DNA from: CAYJXK01 sp964374115
GTDB lineage: Bacteria; Patescibacteriota; Patescibacteriia; Magasanikbacterales; UBA922
DNA length: 6,205 nucleotides
NCBI GenBank assembly: GCA_964374115.1
Contig: CAYJXK010000041.1
Coordinates: 1-6,205 of the forward strand
Reading direction: 5' to 3'
The notes beneath the pieces were generated by a model that did not search any database, was not told where the DNA came from, and was given only the letters and a program-made list of their open reading frames with translations. The position numbers and the translations under genes were made by a program. Positions 1 to 5,697 of this stretch are shown in pieces (position 1 is the stretch's first letter; each line of letters begins with the position of its first letter).

Positions 1-31
1 GTCAGGCGGGCGGAGCCGCGGGGCGGGTCAG
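1..31. other. GC-rich tract at window edge
   Basis: This stretch is almost entirely G and C, unlike the roughly balanced or AT-rich sequence that follows. It is bounded by GTCAG at 1-5 and again at 27-31. No open frame or clear hairpin with a U-tract explains it. It could be the end of an upstream feature, or a contig-edge artefact. I cannot decide between these. Confidence 0.3.
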
Positions 32-77
32 TTCCGTTCAAAGTAGGTTCGCACTGCGTTCAGTAATTGCGACCAAT

Positions 78-266
78 ATGAATCATCTCCTTGCGCATCC
101 ACATACGAATCTCATGAAGTATAGCATTCATGAGATTGTTGATATTGGTCATACGATTCAGAAGCTCGATCCTACTCTTGGTATTGTATGGGAGAATATT
201 GGCGATCCTGTGGCCAAAGGATGGCGTGTCCCTCCGTTTCTCAAAGACATTCTTCAAAGCGAATAA
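78..266 (+). pseudogene. N-terminal fragment of a class I/II PLP-dependent aminotransferase
   Basis: The 62-residue reading frame starts at ATG 78 and stops at TAA 264-266. Its sequence MKYSIHEIVDIG...WENIGDPVAKGWRVPPFLKDIL (residues 13-60) resembles the N-terminus of aminotransferases I remember from Patescibacteria and archaea, which have an (Y/W)ENIGDP(I/V)AKG segment. That family runs to about 400-450 residues, so the PLP-binding large domain with its Schiff-base lysine is absent. None of the three forward frames after 266 continues the family, so a simple frameshift does not explain the loss. A dispersed repeat begins two bases after the stop, which suggests rearrangement at that point. 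There is no recognisable promoter or Shine-Dalgarno site in the 77 bases upstream. A free-standing small protein is the alternative. The identification rests on memory of the family, not on a search. Confidence 0.5.
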
Positions 267-267
267 T

Positions 268-291
268 ACACGGAAACTCACTATCAGTTCA
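268..291. repeat. Dispersed palindromic element, copy A
   Basis: This 24-bp segment matches 1561-1584 at 22 of 24 positions. The core is an imperfect inverted repeat in which GAAACT pairs with AGTTC around a short loop. In copy B the two differing bases extend the stem by one pair. Copy A starts two bases after the stop of the truncated aminotransferase frame and lies beyond the rpmB terminator. It could be a REP-like element or the scar of a recombination event. Confidence 0.5.
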
Positions 292-296
292 GAATC

Positions 297-319
297 AAAA
301 AACTCCCTTTCGAGAGTTT
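297..319 (-). terminator. Intrinsic terminator behind rpmB
   Basis: Read on the minus strand, AAACTCTC (319-312) pairs with GGGAGTTT (307-300). The stem is eight pairs including one G-U, closed by a GAAA tetraloop, and the 3' arm runs into six U residues (302-297). This is a canonical Rho-independent terminator for leftward transcription coming from rpmB. The plus-strand version has only a broken T-run, so it would be weak for rightward transcription from the aminotransferase fragment. Confidence 0.7.
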
Positions 320-340
320 GTTTGTTAATGAAGAAATAAA

Positions 341-404
341 TTTAGGACGTACGCGTTTGCCTCTCAAAGAGGTGAACGCCGATAGCAAACGCATACGTCC
401 TAAA
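341..404 (-). repeat. 20-bp inverted repeat in the rpmB 3' region
   Basis: Arms 341-360 and 385-404 are complementary at 19 of 20 positions, with one C-A mismatch, around a 24-nt centre. The left-arm end can also pair locally: 353-364 with 368-379 forms a 12-pair stem with a CAA loop and two G-U pairs. The two folds exclude each other because both use 353-360. On the minus strand the structure begins 12 nt after the rpmB stop and is followed by a U-rich run, so it may help termination or protect the mRNA end. It could instead be the remnant of a small palindromic mobile element. Confidence 0.75.
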
Positions 405-416
405 ATGATCGGTACA

Positions 417-587
417 TCACGCTCCTTGCATGGATTTGGCAGTTGTGCGAAAACATCTGGTGCAGACCATTTTTCCATGCAGTTTTTGCAGGTTCACTTT
501 TTGCACACGGAGTGTCTTTACTTTTGAGTGACTTCGGTTTGCGGCTTTTTTAGTTTTTTTTCCACACAGGGAACAAGATCGGGCCAT
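417..587 (-). CDS. rpmB: Large ribosomal subunit protein bL28 (four-cysteine form)
   Basis: This 56-residue protein starts at ATG 587-585 and ends at TGA 419-417. It is a structural protein of the 50S subunit. Family features are the N-terminal CSLCGKKT (residues 5-12), NRSHS (17-21), VNLQK (31-35) and a C-terminal CTRC (42-45). The CxxC pairs at C5/C8 and C42/C45 would make a zinc ribbon, as in the C+ forms of bL28; E. coli L28 (78 aa) lacks these cysteines. The protein is shorter than usual but complete, ending in basic residues and MQGA. No Shine-Dalgarno site is seen; the start is preceded by a U-rich CTGTTTTT. It is transcribed away from the protease gene, probably from the promoter at 740-712, and ends at the terminator at 319-297. 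It stands alone, whereas rpmB is often paired with rpmG in other bacteria. Confidence 0.9.
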   Translation of the reverse strand: MARSCSLCGKKTKKAANRSHSKVKTLRVQKVNLQKLHGKMVCTRCFRTTAKSMQGA

Positions 588-626
588 AAAAACAGTTGGT
601 AAGTAATAGGCAGAAAACGCTACAAG

Positions 627-658
627 TGATACAGTGATGAAGTGATAGGGTGATACCC
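627..658 (-). repeat. Tandem octamer repeat in the rpmB leader
   Basis: Four consecutive 8-bp units lie at 658-651, 650-643, 642-635 and 634-627, read on the minus strand. Each ends in ATCA, with a consensus near CYnTATCA. A weaker unit may follow at 626-619. The array lies inside the predicted rpmB 5' leader. A similar array occurs in the rpsL leader at 1508-1539, in the same orientation relative to transcription. Confidence 0.7.
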
Positions 659-661
659 GCT

Positions 662-690
662 TTGACGAACAAACTCAAATAGAGTATACT
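662..690 (+). promoter_or_regulatory. Promoter for the site-2 protease gene
   Basis: TTGACG (662-667) and TATACT (685-690) are separated by exactly 17 bases, a close match to the sigma-70 consensus. Initiation is expected near 697, giving a leader of about 67 nt. The -10 sits in the palindrome AGTATACT. The promoter faces the rpmB promoter at 712-740. Confidence 0.65.
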
Positions 691-711
691 CCACAAAACA
701 AAAGTGCGATA

Positions 712-740
712 AGTATACTGGTATCTACTTTCATTGTCAA
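712..740 (-). promoter_or_regulatory. Promoter for rpmB
   Basis: On the minus strand, TTGACA (740-735) and TATACT (717-712) are separated by exactly 17 bases. The -35 matches consensus fully. Initiation is expected near 705, giving an rpmB leader of about 118 nt. The rpmB transcript then crosses the protease promoter region, because the two promoters point at each other. Confidence 0.7.
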
Positions 741-763
741 GCGACAGACATCGCAATTTATTT

Positions 764-1360
764 ATGTTTTCTGACACTATATTTTTTATCATCGTTGTAA
801 TCTTTTCCGCCATTCTTCATGAATATGCTCATGGATGGGTGGCGGATCAGCTCGGGGATCCAACAGCGCGCTATGCTGGACGCTTGACCCTGAACCCAAA
901 GGCGCATATTGATTTGTTTGGGTCTGTTCTTCTTCCGCTCTTTCTTATCCCGACCGGCATGATGTTTGCGTACGCCAAACCCGTGCCGTACAATCCGTAT
1001 AATCTCCGAGATCAGCGATGGGGGCCGGCGTGGGTGGCGCTCGCTGGACCATTGTCCAATTTTTTACTTGCGATCGTGTTCGGTTTATTTGTTCGTAGTG
1101 GATTTCTTTCTTCGCTTACTTCTTTTTTCATTATCATCGTGCATGCCAATGTGCTCCTCGCTGTCTTCAACCTAGTTCCTATTCCACCCCTTGATGGTTC
1201 AAAAGTACTCTTCAGCGTGTTTCCATCTTCGCTTGATACACTCAAAATGAATCTGGAACGATATGGATTTTTTCTTCTTTTGATTTTTGTTTTTATGTTT
1301 TCCTCCCTTATCCAACCCATTATTAGATTCTTCTTACAGTTGTTTATCGGGGGGTATTAG
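764..1360 (+). CDS. Site-2 protease family (M50) membrane metalloprotease
   Basis: This 198-residue integral membrane zinc protease belongs to the compact site-2 protease-like group. Such enzymes cut substrates within or near the membrane; the substrate here is unknown. The zinc motif HEYAH is at residues 19-23, inside the first hydrophobic segment. The family segment LGDPTARYAGRLTLNP follows (30-45), then GPAWVALAGPLSNFLLAI (87-104), and NLVPIPPLDG at 136-145, whose D144 is the expected third zinc ligand. Hydrophobic stretches near 5-18, 53-70, 90-110, 120-138 and 168-195 fit a multi-pass protein. I chose ATG 764 because the protein then begins just before the first membrane segment; an in-frame TTG at 734 would add ten polar residues. 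No PDZ domain is present, so it is not the long RseP type. It has its own promoter and a 3' hairpin. Confidence 0.9.
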   Translation: MFSDTIFFIIVVIFSAILHEYAHGWVADQLGDPTARYAGRLTLNPKAHIDLFGSVLLPLFLIPTGMMFAYAKPVPYNPYNLRDQRWGPAWVALAGPLSNFLLAIVFGLFVRSGFLSSLTSFFIIIVHANVLLAVFNLVPIPPLDGSKVLFSVFPSSLDTLKMNLERYGFFLLLIFVFMFSSLIQPIIRFFLQLFIGGY

Positions 1361-1394
1361 AGTCCATCTCAAAATTATTTTTGAGATGAGCTCT
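1359..1394 (+). terminator. Hairpin at the 3' end of the protease gene
   Basis: A perfect 10-bp stem (1365-1374 with 1379-1388) with a TTAT loop is extended by an outer AGAG/CTCT pairing (1359-1362 with 1391-1394). It overlaps the last two bases of the stop codon. The T-run lies within the 3' arm rather than after the stem, so this is not a textbook intrinsic terminator. It may end the transcript or protect its 3' end, and the stem reads the same on both strands. Confidence 0.5.
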
Positions 1395-1440
1395 AGAAGG
1401 CTCGAAATGCTGGAGAGGCCTATACGGCTGAAAAGGCTTG

Positions 1441-1460
1441 GAATAGATAGGAATAGATAG
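1441..1460 (+). repeat. Perfect 10-bp direct duplication
   Basis: GAATAGATAG occurs twice in tandem, at 1441-1450 and 1451-1460. The copies end four bases before the -35 hexamer of the rpsL promoter. The position suits an upstream activator site or UP-like element, but a chance duplication is possible. Confidence 0.55.
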
Positions 1461-1464
1461 GTTC

Positions 1465-1493
1465 TTGACAGAGAACCGATTGTTTATTATACT
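1465..1493 (+). promoter_or_regulatory. Promoter for the rpsL-rpsG-fusA-trmD cluster
   Basis: TTGACA (1465-1470) and TATACT (1488-1493) are separated by exactly 17 bases. It has the same hexamers and spacing as the rpmB promoter. Initiation is expected near 1500, leaving a leader of about 153 nt before rpsL. This is the only strong promoter seen ahead of the four-gene cluster. Confidence 0.75.
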
Positions 1494-1499
1494 CGTTCC

Positions 1500-1652
1500 A
1501 CTCTTGACCTGATCACTTCACCATTTTATCACCTACTGACCTTTTGGGAGAGCGCATTAGACACGGAAACTCGCTATGAGTTCAAGCAGAGTAAGCAATC
1601 AAACAATCAAATAATAGTATAACAGTGTAGCAATAAAACACATCAATCACGT
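1500..1652 (+). promoter_or_regulatory. 5' leader of the rpsL cluster
   Basis: The leader has three parts. First is an octamer-periodic stretch (1508-1539) whose units end in or near ATCA and resemble the rpmB leader array. Second is the dispersed palindromic element, copy B (1561-1584). Third is an A-rich stretch with a degenerate 8-nt period (1596-1651), opening with CAATCAAA twice in tandem. There is no Shine-Dalgarno sequence before ATG 1653. The A-rich, unstructured end could recruit ribosomes without one, perhaps through protein S1; that is inference. I see no known ribosomal-protein binding fold. Confidence 0.5.
1561..1584. repeat. Dispersed palindromic element, copy B
   Basis: This segment matches 268-291 at 22 of 24 positions. 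GAAACTC pairs with GAGTTC, with one bulged A, around a GCTAT loop. The two differences from copy A sit on opposite sides of the loop and restore a C-G pair in copy B, so the fold may matter. No U-tract follows, so it is unlikely to be a terminator. Confidence 0.5.
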
Positions 1653-2072
1653 ATGCCCACAATGAATCAAATTATCCGCAAAGGACGGCACAAGAAAGTG
1701 ACGAAGTCCAAGTCACCGGCCATGCAATTTATGTATGATAGTTTGCATCGCAAAAAGACTGATCTTCGCAAAGGAAGCCCATTCAAACGAGGCGTATGCA
1801 CCAAAGTGTATACCACGACTCCAAAGAAACCAAACTCCGCGCTTCGCAAAGTCGCCAAAGTGCGTCTTTCAAACGGTGTCGAAGTCATCGCGTATATCCC
1901 AGGCGAAGGGCACAAACTCCAGGAACACTCGATCGTGCTTATTCGTGGTGGTCGTGTGAAGGATTTGCCCGGTGTGCGCTATCATATTGTCCGTGGCGTC
2001 TATGATACCCAGGGAGTGGAAGGCCGTCGTCGAGGTCGATCGGTGTATGGAGCGAAACGACCAAAAAATTGA
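1653..2072 (+). CDS. rpsL: Small ribosomal subunit protein uS12
   Basis: This 139-residue protein sits at the decoding centre of the 30S subunit. Conserved segments include KRGVCTKVYTTTPKKPNSALRK (45-66), GEGHKLQEHS (84-93) and RGGRVKDLPGVRYH (98-111), ending YGAKRPKN. The lysines linked to streptomycin response (TPKKPNS, and K103, equivalent to E. coli K88) are of the sensitive type. D104 aligns with E. coli D89, the RimO methylthiolation target. It is 15 residues longer than E. coli S12. The extra length is a basic insert at about 26-43, in the place where Gram-positive S12 also has a longer loop. The start is the first ATG and gives the normal N-terminus (MPTMNQIIRKGR). It is the first gene of the cluster. 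Confidence 0.97.
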   Translation: MPTMNQIIRKGRHKKVTKSKSPAMQFMYDSLHRKKTDLRKGSPFKRGVCTKVYTTTPKKPNSALRKVAKVRLSNGVEVIAYIPGEGHKLQEHSIVLIRGGRVKDLPGVRYHIVRGVYDTQGVEGRRRGRSVYGAKRPKN

Positions 2073-2110
2073 TGTAGCATACATTTTACTACTTATTCCC
2101 ACACCGTGAT

Positions 2111-2599
2111 ATGTCCCGAGGATCATCCAAATACAAACGAACCATTGCTCCTGACCCAGTTTTCAAAAGCGAATTGCTAGAGAAATTTATCAATTGTGTG
2201 ATGGATAGAGGGAAAAAGACCGTGGCCCAAAAGATTGTGTATGGCGCGCTCGAAAAAGTGGGCGCGACACGAAAAGTGCCCTCACTCCAACTTTTTGAAG
2301 AAACAATAGAACGGCTTCGCCCACAAGTAGAAGTCCGATCTCGGCGTGTGGGTGGGGCCAACTATCAAATTCCTCTTCCTGTATCTGCAGGCAGACAAAA
2401 TGCTTTGGCATTTCGCTGGCTAATTGTCGCCGCAAAGGCGAGAAAAGGGACATCCATGACCGACAGACTTTCTGCCGAGTTGTTGGACGTGCTCGAGGGA
2501 ATCGGCGCGGCGATCAAGAAGAAAGAAGATGTGCATCGCATGGCAGAGGCCAATAAAGCATTCGCGCACTTTGCTCGGTTTGGAAAGAAGAAGAAGTAG
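2111..2599 (+). CDS. rpsG: Small ribosomal subunit protein uS7
   Basis: This 162-residue protein nucleates assembly of the 30S head and contacts the E-site tRNA. The family core is clear: DPVFKSELLEKFINCVMDRGKK (15-36), the beta-hairpin VRSRRVGGANYQIP (75-88), AFRWLIVAAKAR (about 99-110) and the C-terminal KKEDVHRMAEANKAFAHF. It is slightly longer than the usual ~156 residues, ending in ARFGKKKK instead of the common YRW. The 38-nt gap after rpsL contains only a minor GTAG/CTAC pairing and no clear copy of the S7 autoregulatory structure known between rpsL and rpsG in E. coli. No Shine-Dalgarno site precedes the ATG. Confidence 0.97.
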   Translation: MSRGSSKYKRTIAPDPVFKSELLEKFINCVMDRGKKTVAQKIVYGALEKVGATRKVPSLQLFEETIERLRPQVEVRSRRVGGANYQIPLPVSAGRQNALAFRWLIVAAKARKGTSMTDRLSAELLDVLEGIGAAIKKKEDVHRMAEANKAFAHFARFGKKKK

Positions 2600-2616
2600 A
2601 ACTGAGTACTATCTAT

Positions 2617-4716
2617 ATGCCTCGGGAATATCCCCTAGAAAGAACGAGAAACATTGGCATCATGGCACACATTGATGCGGGAAAAACCACGACCACAGAG
2701 CGTGTGTTATTTTATACAGGGAAAAAACACAAAATCGGAGAAGTGCACGAGGGAGAAGCAACCATGGATTGGATGGCGCAGGAAAAAGAGCGTGGGATCA
2801 CGATTACGAGCGCCGCGACCACCTGTTTTTGGAAACCCATTGTCGAAGAAGGAATTGATATGTATCGCATCAATATTATTGATACGCCGGGTCATGTGGA
2901 TTTTACGATTGAAGTGGAGCGGTCACTCCGTGTTCTCGATGGAGCGGTAGCTGTGTTTGACGGGTCTCAAGGAGTCGAACCTCAATCCGAAACGGTCTGG
3001 CGCCAGGCGGACAAGTATCGCGTGCCTCGTGTGTGTTTCATAAACAAAATGGACAAGGTGGGCGCTGATTTTTATATGAGCCTTACCTCTATCCACGAGC
3101 GGTTGTCACAGAAAGCATGCGCCATTCAATTGCCGATTGGAATGGAATCAAGTTTTCGCGGCGTTGTGGATATCATCACAGAAAAGGCCTATACTTTTGA
3201 AGGCGATCATGGCATCAATCTCGTAGAGATTCCTATTCCAGAGGACATGCTTGATGACGTCGCGAAATATCGCGGGATATTGATGGAAAAAGTAGCAGAG
3301 GCCAATGACACGATCATGGAAAAATATCTTGGCGGCGTTCCACTCTCGATTTCTGATATTCGTTCAGGCATTCGAGAACTCGTGCTTCACGATAGCATGT
3401 ATCCGGTATTTTGTGGATCAGCGCTCGGCAATATTGGCGTGCAACTTGTCCTCGACGGAGTGGTATTTTATCTTCCTTCCCCTACCGATCTTCCTCCTGT
3501 TGTTGGCGCAGATCCACAGGATTCGGAAAAAAAGATAGAGATTGTTCCAGACGACGCGGCGCCGCTTTCTGCGCTTGCGTTCAAACTCGCGACCGATCCG
3601 TATGTGGGGAAACTGGTGTTTTTCCGCGTGTATTCAGGGACATTCAAAGCCGGGAGTTATGTTTTGAATACGACGACAGGAGAAAAAGAACGTATCGGTC
3701 GATTGGTGCGACTCCATGCGAACACGCGAGAAGAAATTGAAGAAGTGAGTTCCGGGGACATTGCCGCGGCCATAGGGCTGAAACATGTTCGCACCGGTGA
3801 CACGCTCTGTACCGAAGATCGGCCCGTTGTTCTTGAGCGTATCGATTTTCCAGATCCGGTGATTCACATCGCGATTGAACCAAAAACCAAAGCAGATCAG
3901 GAAAAGATGGGATTTGCCCTTCAGAAACTCGGCGAAGAAGATCCGTCATTTCGCATGCATACAGACGAAGAGACATTGCAGACGATTATTTCTGGGATGG
4001 GAGAATTGCATCTTGAAATTATCGTGGATCGCATGAAACGAGAATTTGGCGTGGAGGCCAATGTGGGCGCGCCACAAGTCGCGTACAAAGAAACAATTCG
4101 CCAGGTGGCAGAAGCGGAAGGAAAATATATCAAGCAATCGGGTGGGCGTGGGCAATATGGACACTGCTGGCTCCGGCTCGAGCCACGAGCTCGTGGAGAA
4201 GGGTTTGAATTTATCGATGAAATTCGAGGGGGTATTATTCCCAAAGAATATATTCCTGCTATTCAAAAAGGAATCCGTGAGGCCATGGATAGAGGCATTC
4301 TCGCCGGGTATCCGGTTGTGGATGTGCGGGTTGCCTGTTATGACGGGAGTTACCATGAAGTTGACTCATCTGAAATCGCATTCAAAATGGCAGGCAGCTT
4401 TGCGTTTCAAGAAGGCGCAAAAAATGCCCGTCCTGTCATTCTCGAACCAATCATGAAAGTAGAGGCCACGACTCCAGAGAGCTATATGGGTGATGTGGTC
4501 GGCGACCTAAGCGCCAAGCGTGGGCAGATTCAAGAAATGATTGACCGCGGTACAGCCAAAGTGATTCGATCGCTTGTGCCACTCTCAGAAATGTTTGGCT
4601 ATGCCACATCGCTTCGCTCCATGACGCAGGGTCGCGCGAGCTATTCGATGGAATTTTCTCATTACGCGGAGTGTCCGAAGAATATTGAGCAGGCGATAAT
4701 CGATGGGAAGAAATAA
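2617..4716 (+). CDS. fusA: Elongation factor G
   Basis: This 699-residue translocase GTPase moves tRNAs and mRNA through the ribosome and acts with RRF in recycling. All GTPase motifs are present: AHIDAGKT (17-24), RGIT (59-62), DTPGH (89-93, with the catalytic His93), NKMD (143-146) and GSA (267-269). Domain II follows from about 300, and domain III carries ISGMGELHLE (458-467). Domain IV begins around SGGRGQYGH (508-516) and has the tip loop HEVDSSE (580-586). Domain V runs to the end with MTQGRASYSMEFSHY. The length matches the family, and I see no sign of a duplicated, inactive or resistance paralogue. It starts 17 nt after rpsG, so the genes are probably co-transcribed. In many bacteria tuf follows; here trmD does. 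Confidence 0.98.
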   Translation: MPREYPLERTRNIGIMAHIDAGKTTTTERVLFYTGKKHKIGEVHEGEATMDWMAQEKERGITITSAATTCFWKPIVEEGIDMYRINIIDTPGHVDFTIEVERSLRVLDGAVAVFDGSQGVEPQSETVWRQADKYRVPRVCFINKMDKVGADFYMSLTSIHERLSQKACAIQLPIGMESSFRGVVDIITEKAYTFEGDHGINLVEIPIPEDMLDDVAKYRGILMEKVAEANDTIMEKYLGGVPLSISDIRSGIRELVLHDSMYPVFCGSALGNIGVQLVLDGVVFYLPSPTDLPPVVGADPQDSEKKIEIVPDDAAPLSALAFKLATDPYVGKLVFFRVYSGTFKAGSYVLNTTTGEKERIGRLVRLHANTREEIEEVSSGDIAAAIGLKHVRTGDTLCTEDRPVVLERIDFPDPVIHIAIEPKTKADQEKMGFALQKLGEEDPSFRMHTDEETLQTIISGMGELHLEIIVDRMKREFGVEANVGAPQVAYKETIRQVAEAEGKYIKQSGGRGQYGHCWLRLEPRARGEGFEFIDEIRGGIIPKEYIPAIQKGIREAMDRGILAGYPVVDVRVACYDGSYHEVDSSEIAFKMAGSFAFQEGAKNARPVILEPIMKVEATTPESYMGDVVGDLSAKRGQIQEMIDRGTAKVIRSLVPLSEMFGYATSLRSMTQGRASYSMEFSHYAECPKNIEQAIIDGKK

Positions 4717-4734
4717 GCTAGGATACCTCTTCAT

Positions 4735-5457
4735 ATGCGCATTAATGTTACCACTTTATTTCCTGATTTGATCATGGCATATTGTTCCAAGGCCATTCTC
4801 GGCCGTGCGCAAAAAGAAAAAATTATTTCTGTAAATGCGATCAATCTGCGCGATTTTACAACGGATAAACACCGTACTGTGGACGACACCCCGTATGGTG
4901 GAGGACCGGGGATGGTCATGAAAGCAGAGCCGATATATCGTGCTCTTGCGTCGCTTCGGGCTTTGACAAAAAAACAAAAAATCAAGAAAACAAGAAAACA
5001 AAATCGAATGACGATCTTACTCTCACCCAGGGGCAGACAATTTGATCAGCGGCTTGCGGAGGAATGGTCAACATTCAAAGAAATCACATTTGTGTGCGGG
5101 CGATACGAAGGGGTGGATCAGCGAGTGGCAGATTATATGGTGGATGAAGAAGTGTCGATTGGGCCGTATGTGCTTGCCGGCGGCGAGCTCGGTGCGTTGG
5201 TGATCATCGAAGCAATTGCTCGGTTGATTCCAGGAGTGTTGGGGAATGAGGAATCTTTGTTAGAAGAAACGTTCAACATCCGAGCGCCCCGGGATCTCAG
5301 CGCCTTAGCGCCCACGCACAAAAATCGTAAGAAAAAAAGTGTTCAGGTGGAATATCCTCAATACACCAAACCTGCTGTGTTTCGGCGATGGCGTGCGCCC
5401 AAAGTCCTTCTGTCTGGGGATCACAAGAAAATTGTTGCGTGGCGGAAGAATATGTAG
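4735..5457 (+). CDS. trmD: tRNA (guanine-37-N1)-methyltransferase
   Basis: This 240-residue SPOUT enzyme transfers methyl from SAM to G37 of tRNAs with G36, preventing +1 frameshifting. Family motifs are FPDL (9-12), RDFTTDKHRTVDDTPYGGGPGM (39-60), LLSPRGRQFDQ (95-105), CGRYEGVDQRV (121-131) and the SAM-knot region SIGPYVLAGGEL (141-152) to RLIPGVLG (163-170). R163 aligns with H. influenzae R154. Three things are odd. The position of catalytic D169 is Glu here (E178, in LEETF). A basic expansion of roughly 20 residues (about 183-205, rich in Lys and Arg) lengthens the interdomain linker before YPQYTKP. The protein also stops at AWRKNM, about 35 residues earlier than H. influenzae. A second Lys-rich insert lies at 78-91. 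It starts 18 nt after fusA, an unusual place, since trmD normally sits with rpsP-rimM-rplS. Confidence 0.95.
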   Translation: MRINVTTLFPDLIMAYCSKAILGRAQKEKIISVNAINLRDFTTDKHRTVDDTPYGGGPGMVMKAEPIYRALASLRALTKKQKIKKTRKQNRMTILLSPRGRQFDQRLAEEWSTFKEITFVCGRYEGVDQRVADYMVDEEVSIGPYVLAGGELGALVIIEAIARLIPGVLGNEESLLEETFNIRAPRDLSALAPTHKNRKKKSVQVEYPQYTKPAVFRRWRAPKVLLSGDHKKIVAWRKNM

Positions 5458-5492
5458 TCCACATCCTTATCCCCATGAAGTATATATGCCTC

Positions 5493-5522
5493 TTGACAAG
5501 GGTATTGGTCTTTCTGTACAAT
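5493..5522 (+). promoter_or_regulatory. Promoter of the rRNA operon
   Basis: TTGACA (5493-5498) and TACAAT (5517-5522) are separated by 18 bases. The -35 begins 35 bases after the trmD stop, and initiation is expected near 5529. No hairpin terminator lies between trmD and this promoter, so read-through from the rpsL cluster could add to rRNA transcription. Confidence 0.7.
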
Positions 5523-5697
5523 AGGAAAGCTGTATCCGCATCCGCCAGAGGCGAGGAGAACAATTGAATCTTCTTACGTCCAGATATCCCCGCATTGCGT
5601 GGTAAGGATACGGAGAAAGAAAAGAGTAACTTTGTTCCTCTTTTTTCTTTACTCAAGGAAGAAAAAAGCGAGACGCTCATTACAATTCACATGCAAC

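Noticed and set aside
284..478. Minus-strand 64-residue open frame
   Set aside because: It overlaps rpmB in a different frame, starts internally and runs through the inverted repeat and terminator; no family features are seen.
318..527. Plus-strand 69-residue open frame
   Set aside because: It starts at TTG, overlaps the 20-bp inverted repeat and lies antisense to rpmB, whose family motifs are clear.
734..763. TTG start extending the protease by ten residues
   Set aside because: The extra residues are polar and absent from the usual family N-terminus; ATG 764 sits directly before the first membrane segment.
1398..1451. Possible 18-bp periodic repeat beginning AGGC
   Set aside because: AGGC recurs at exact 18-base steps, but the units otherwise match at only about 10 of 18 positions, too weak to call.
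1486..1491. Minus-strand TATAAT overlapping the rpsL promoter
   Set aside because: No -35 hexamer lies at a suitable distance, and the plus-strand pair explains the site better.
1504..1532. Second plus-strand promoter (TTGACC, 17 bases, TTATCA)
   Set aside because: The -10 is poor, and the sequence is better explained by the octamer array in the leader.
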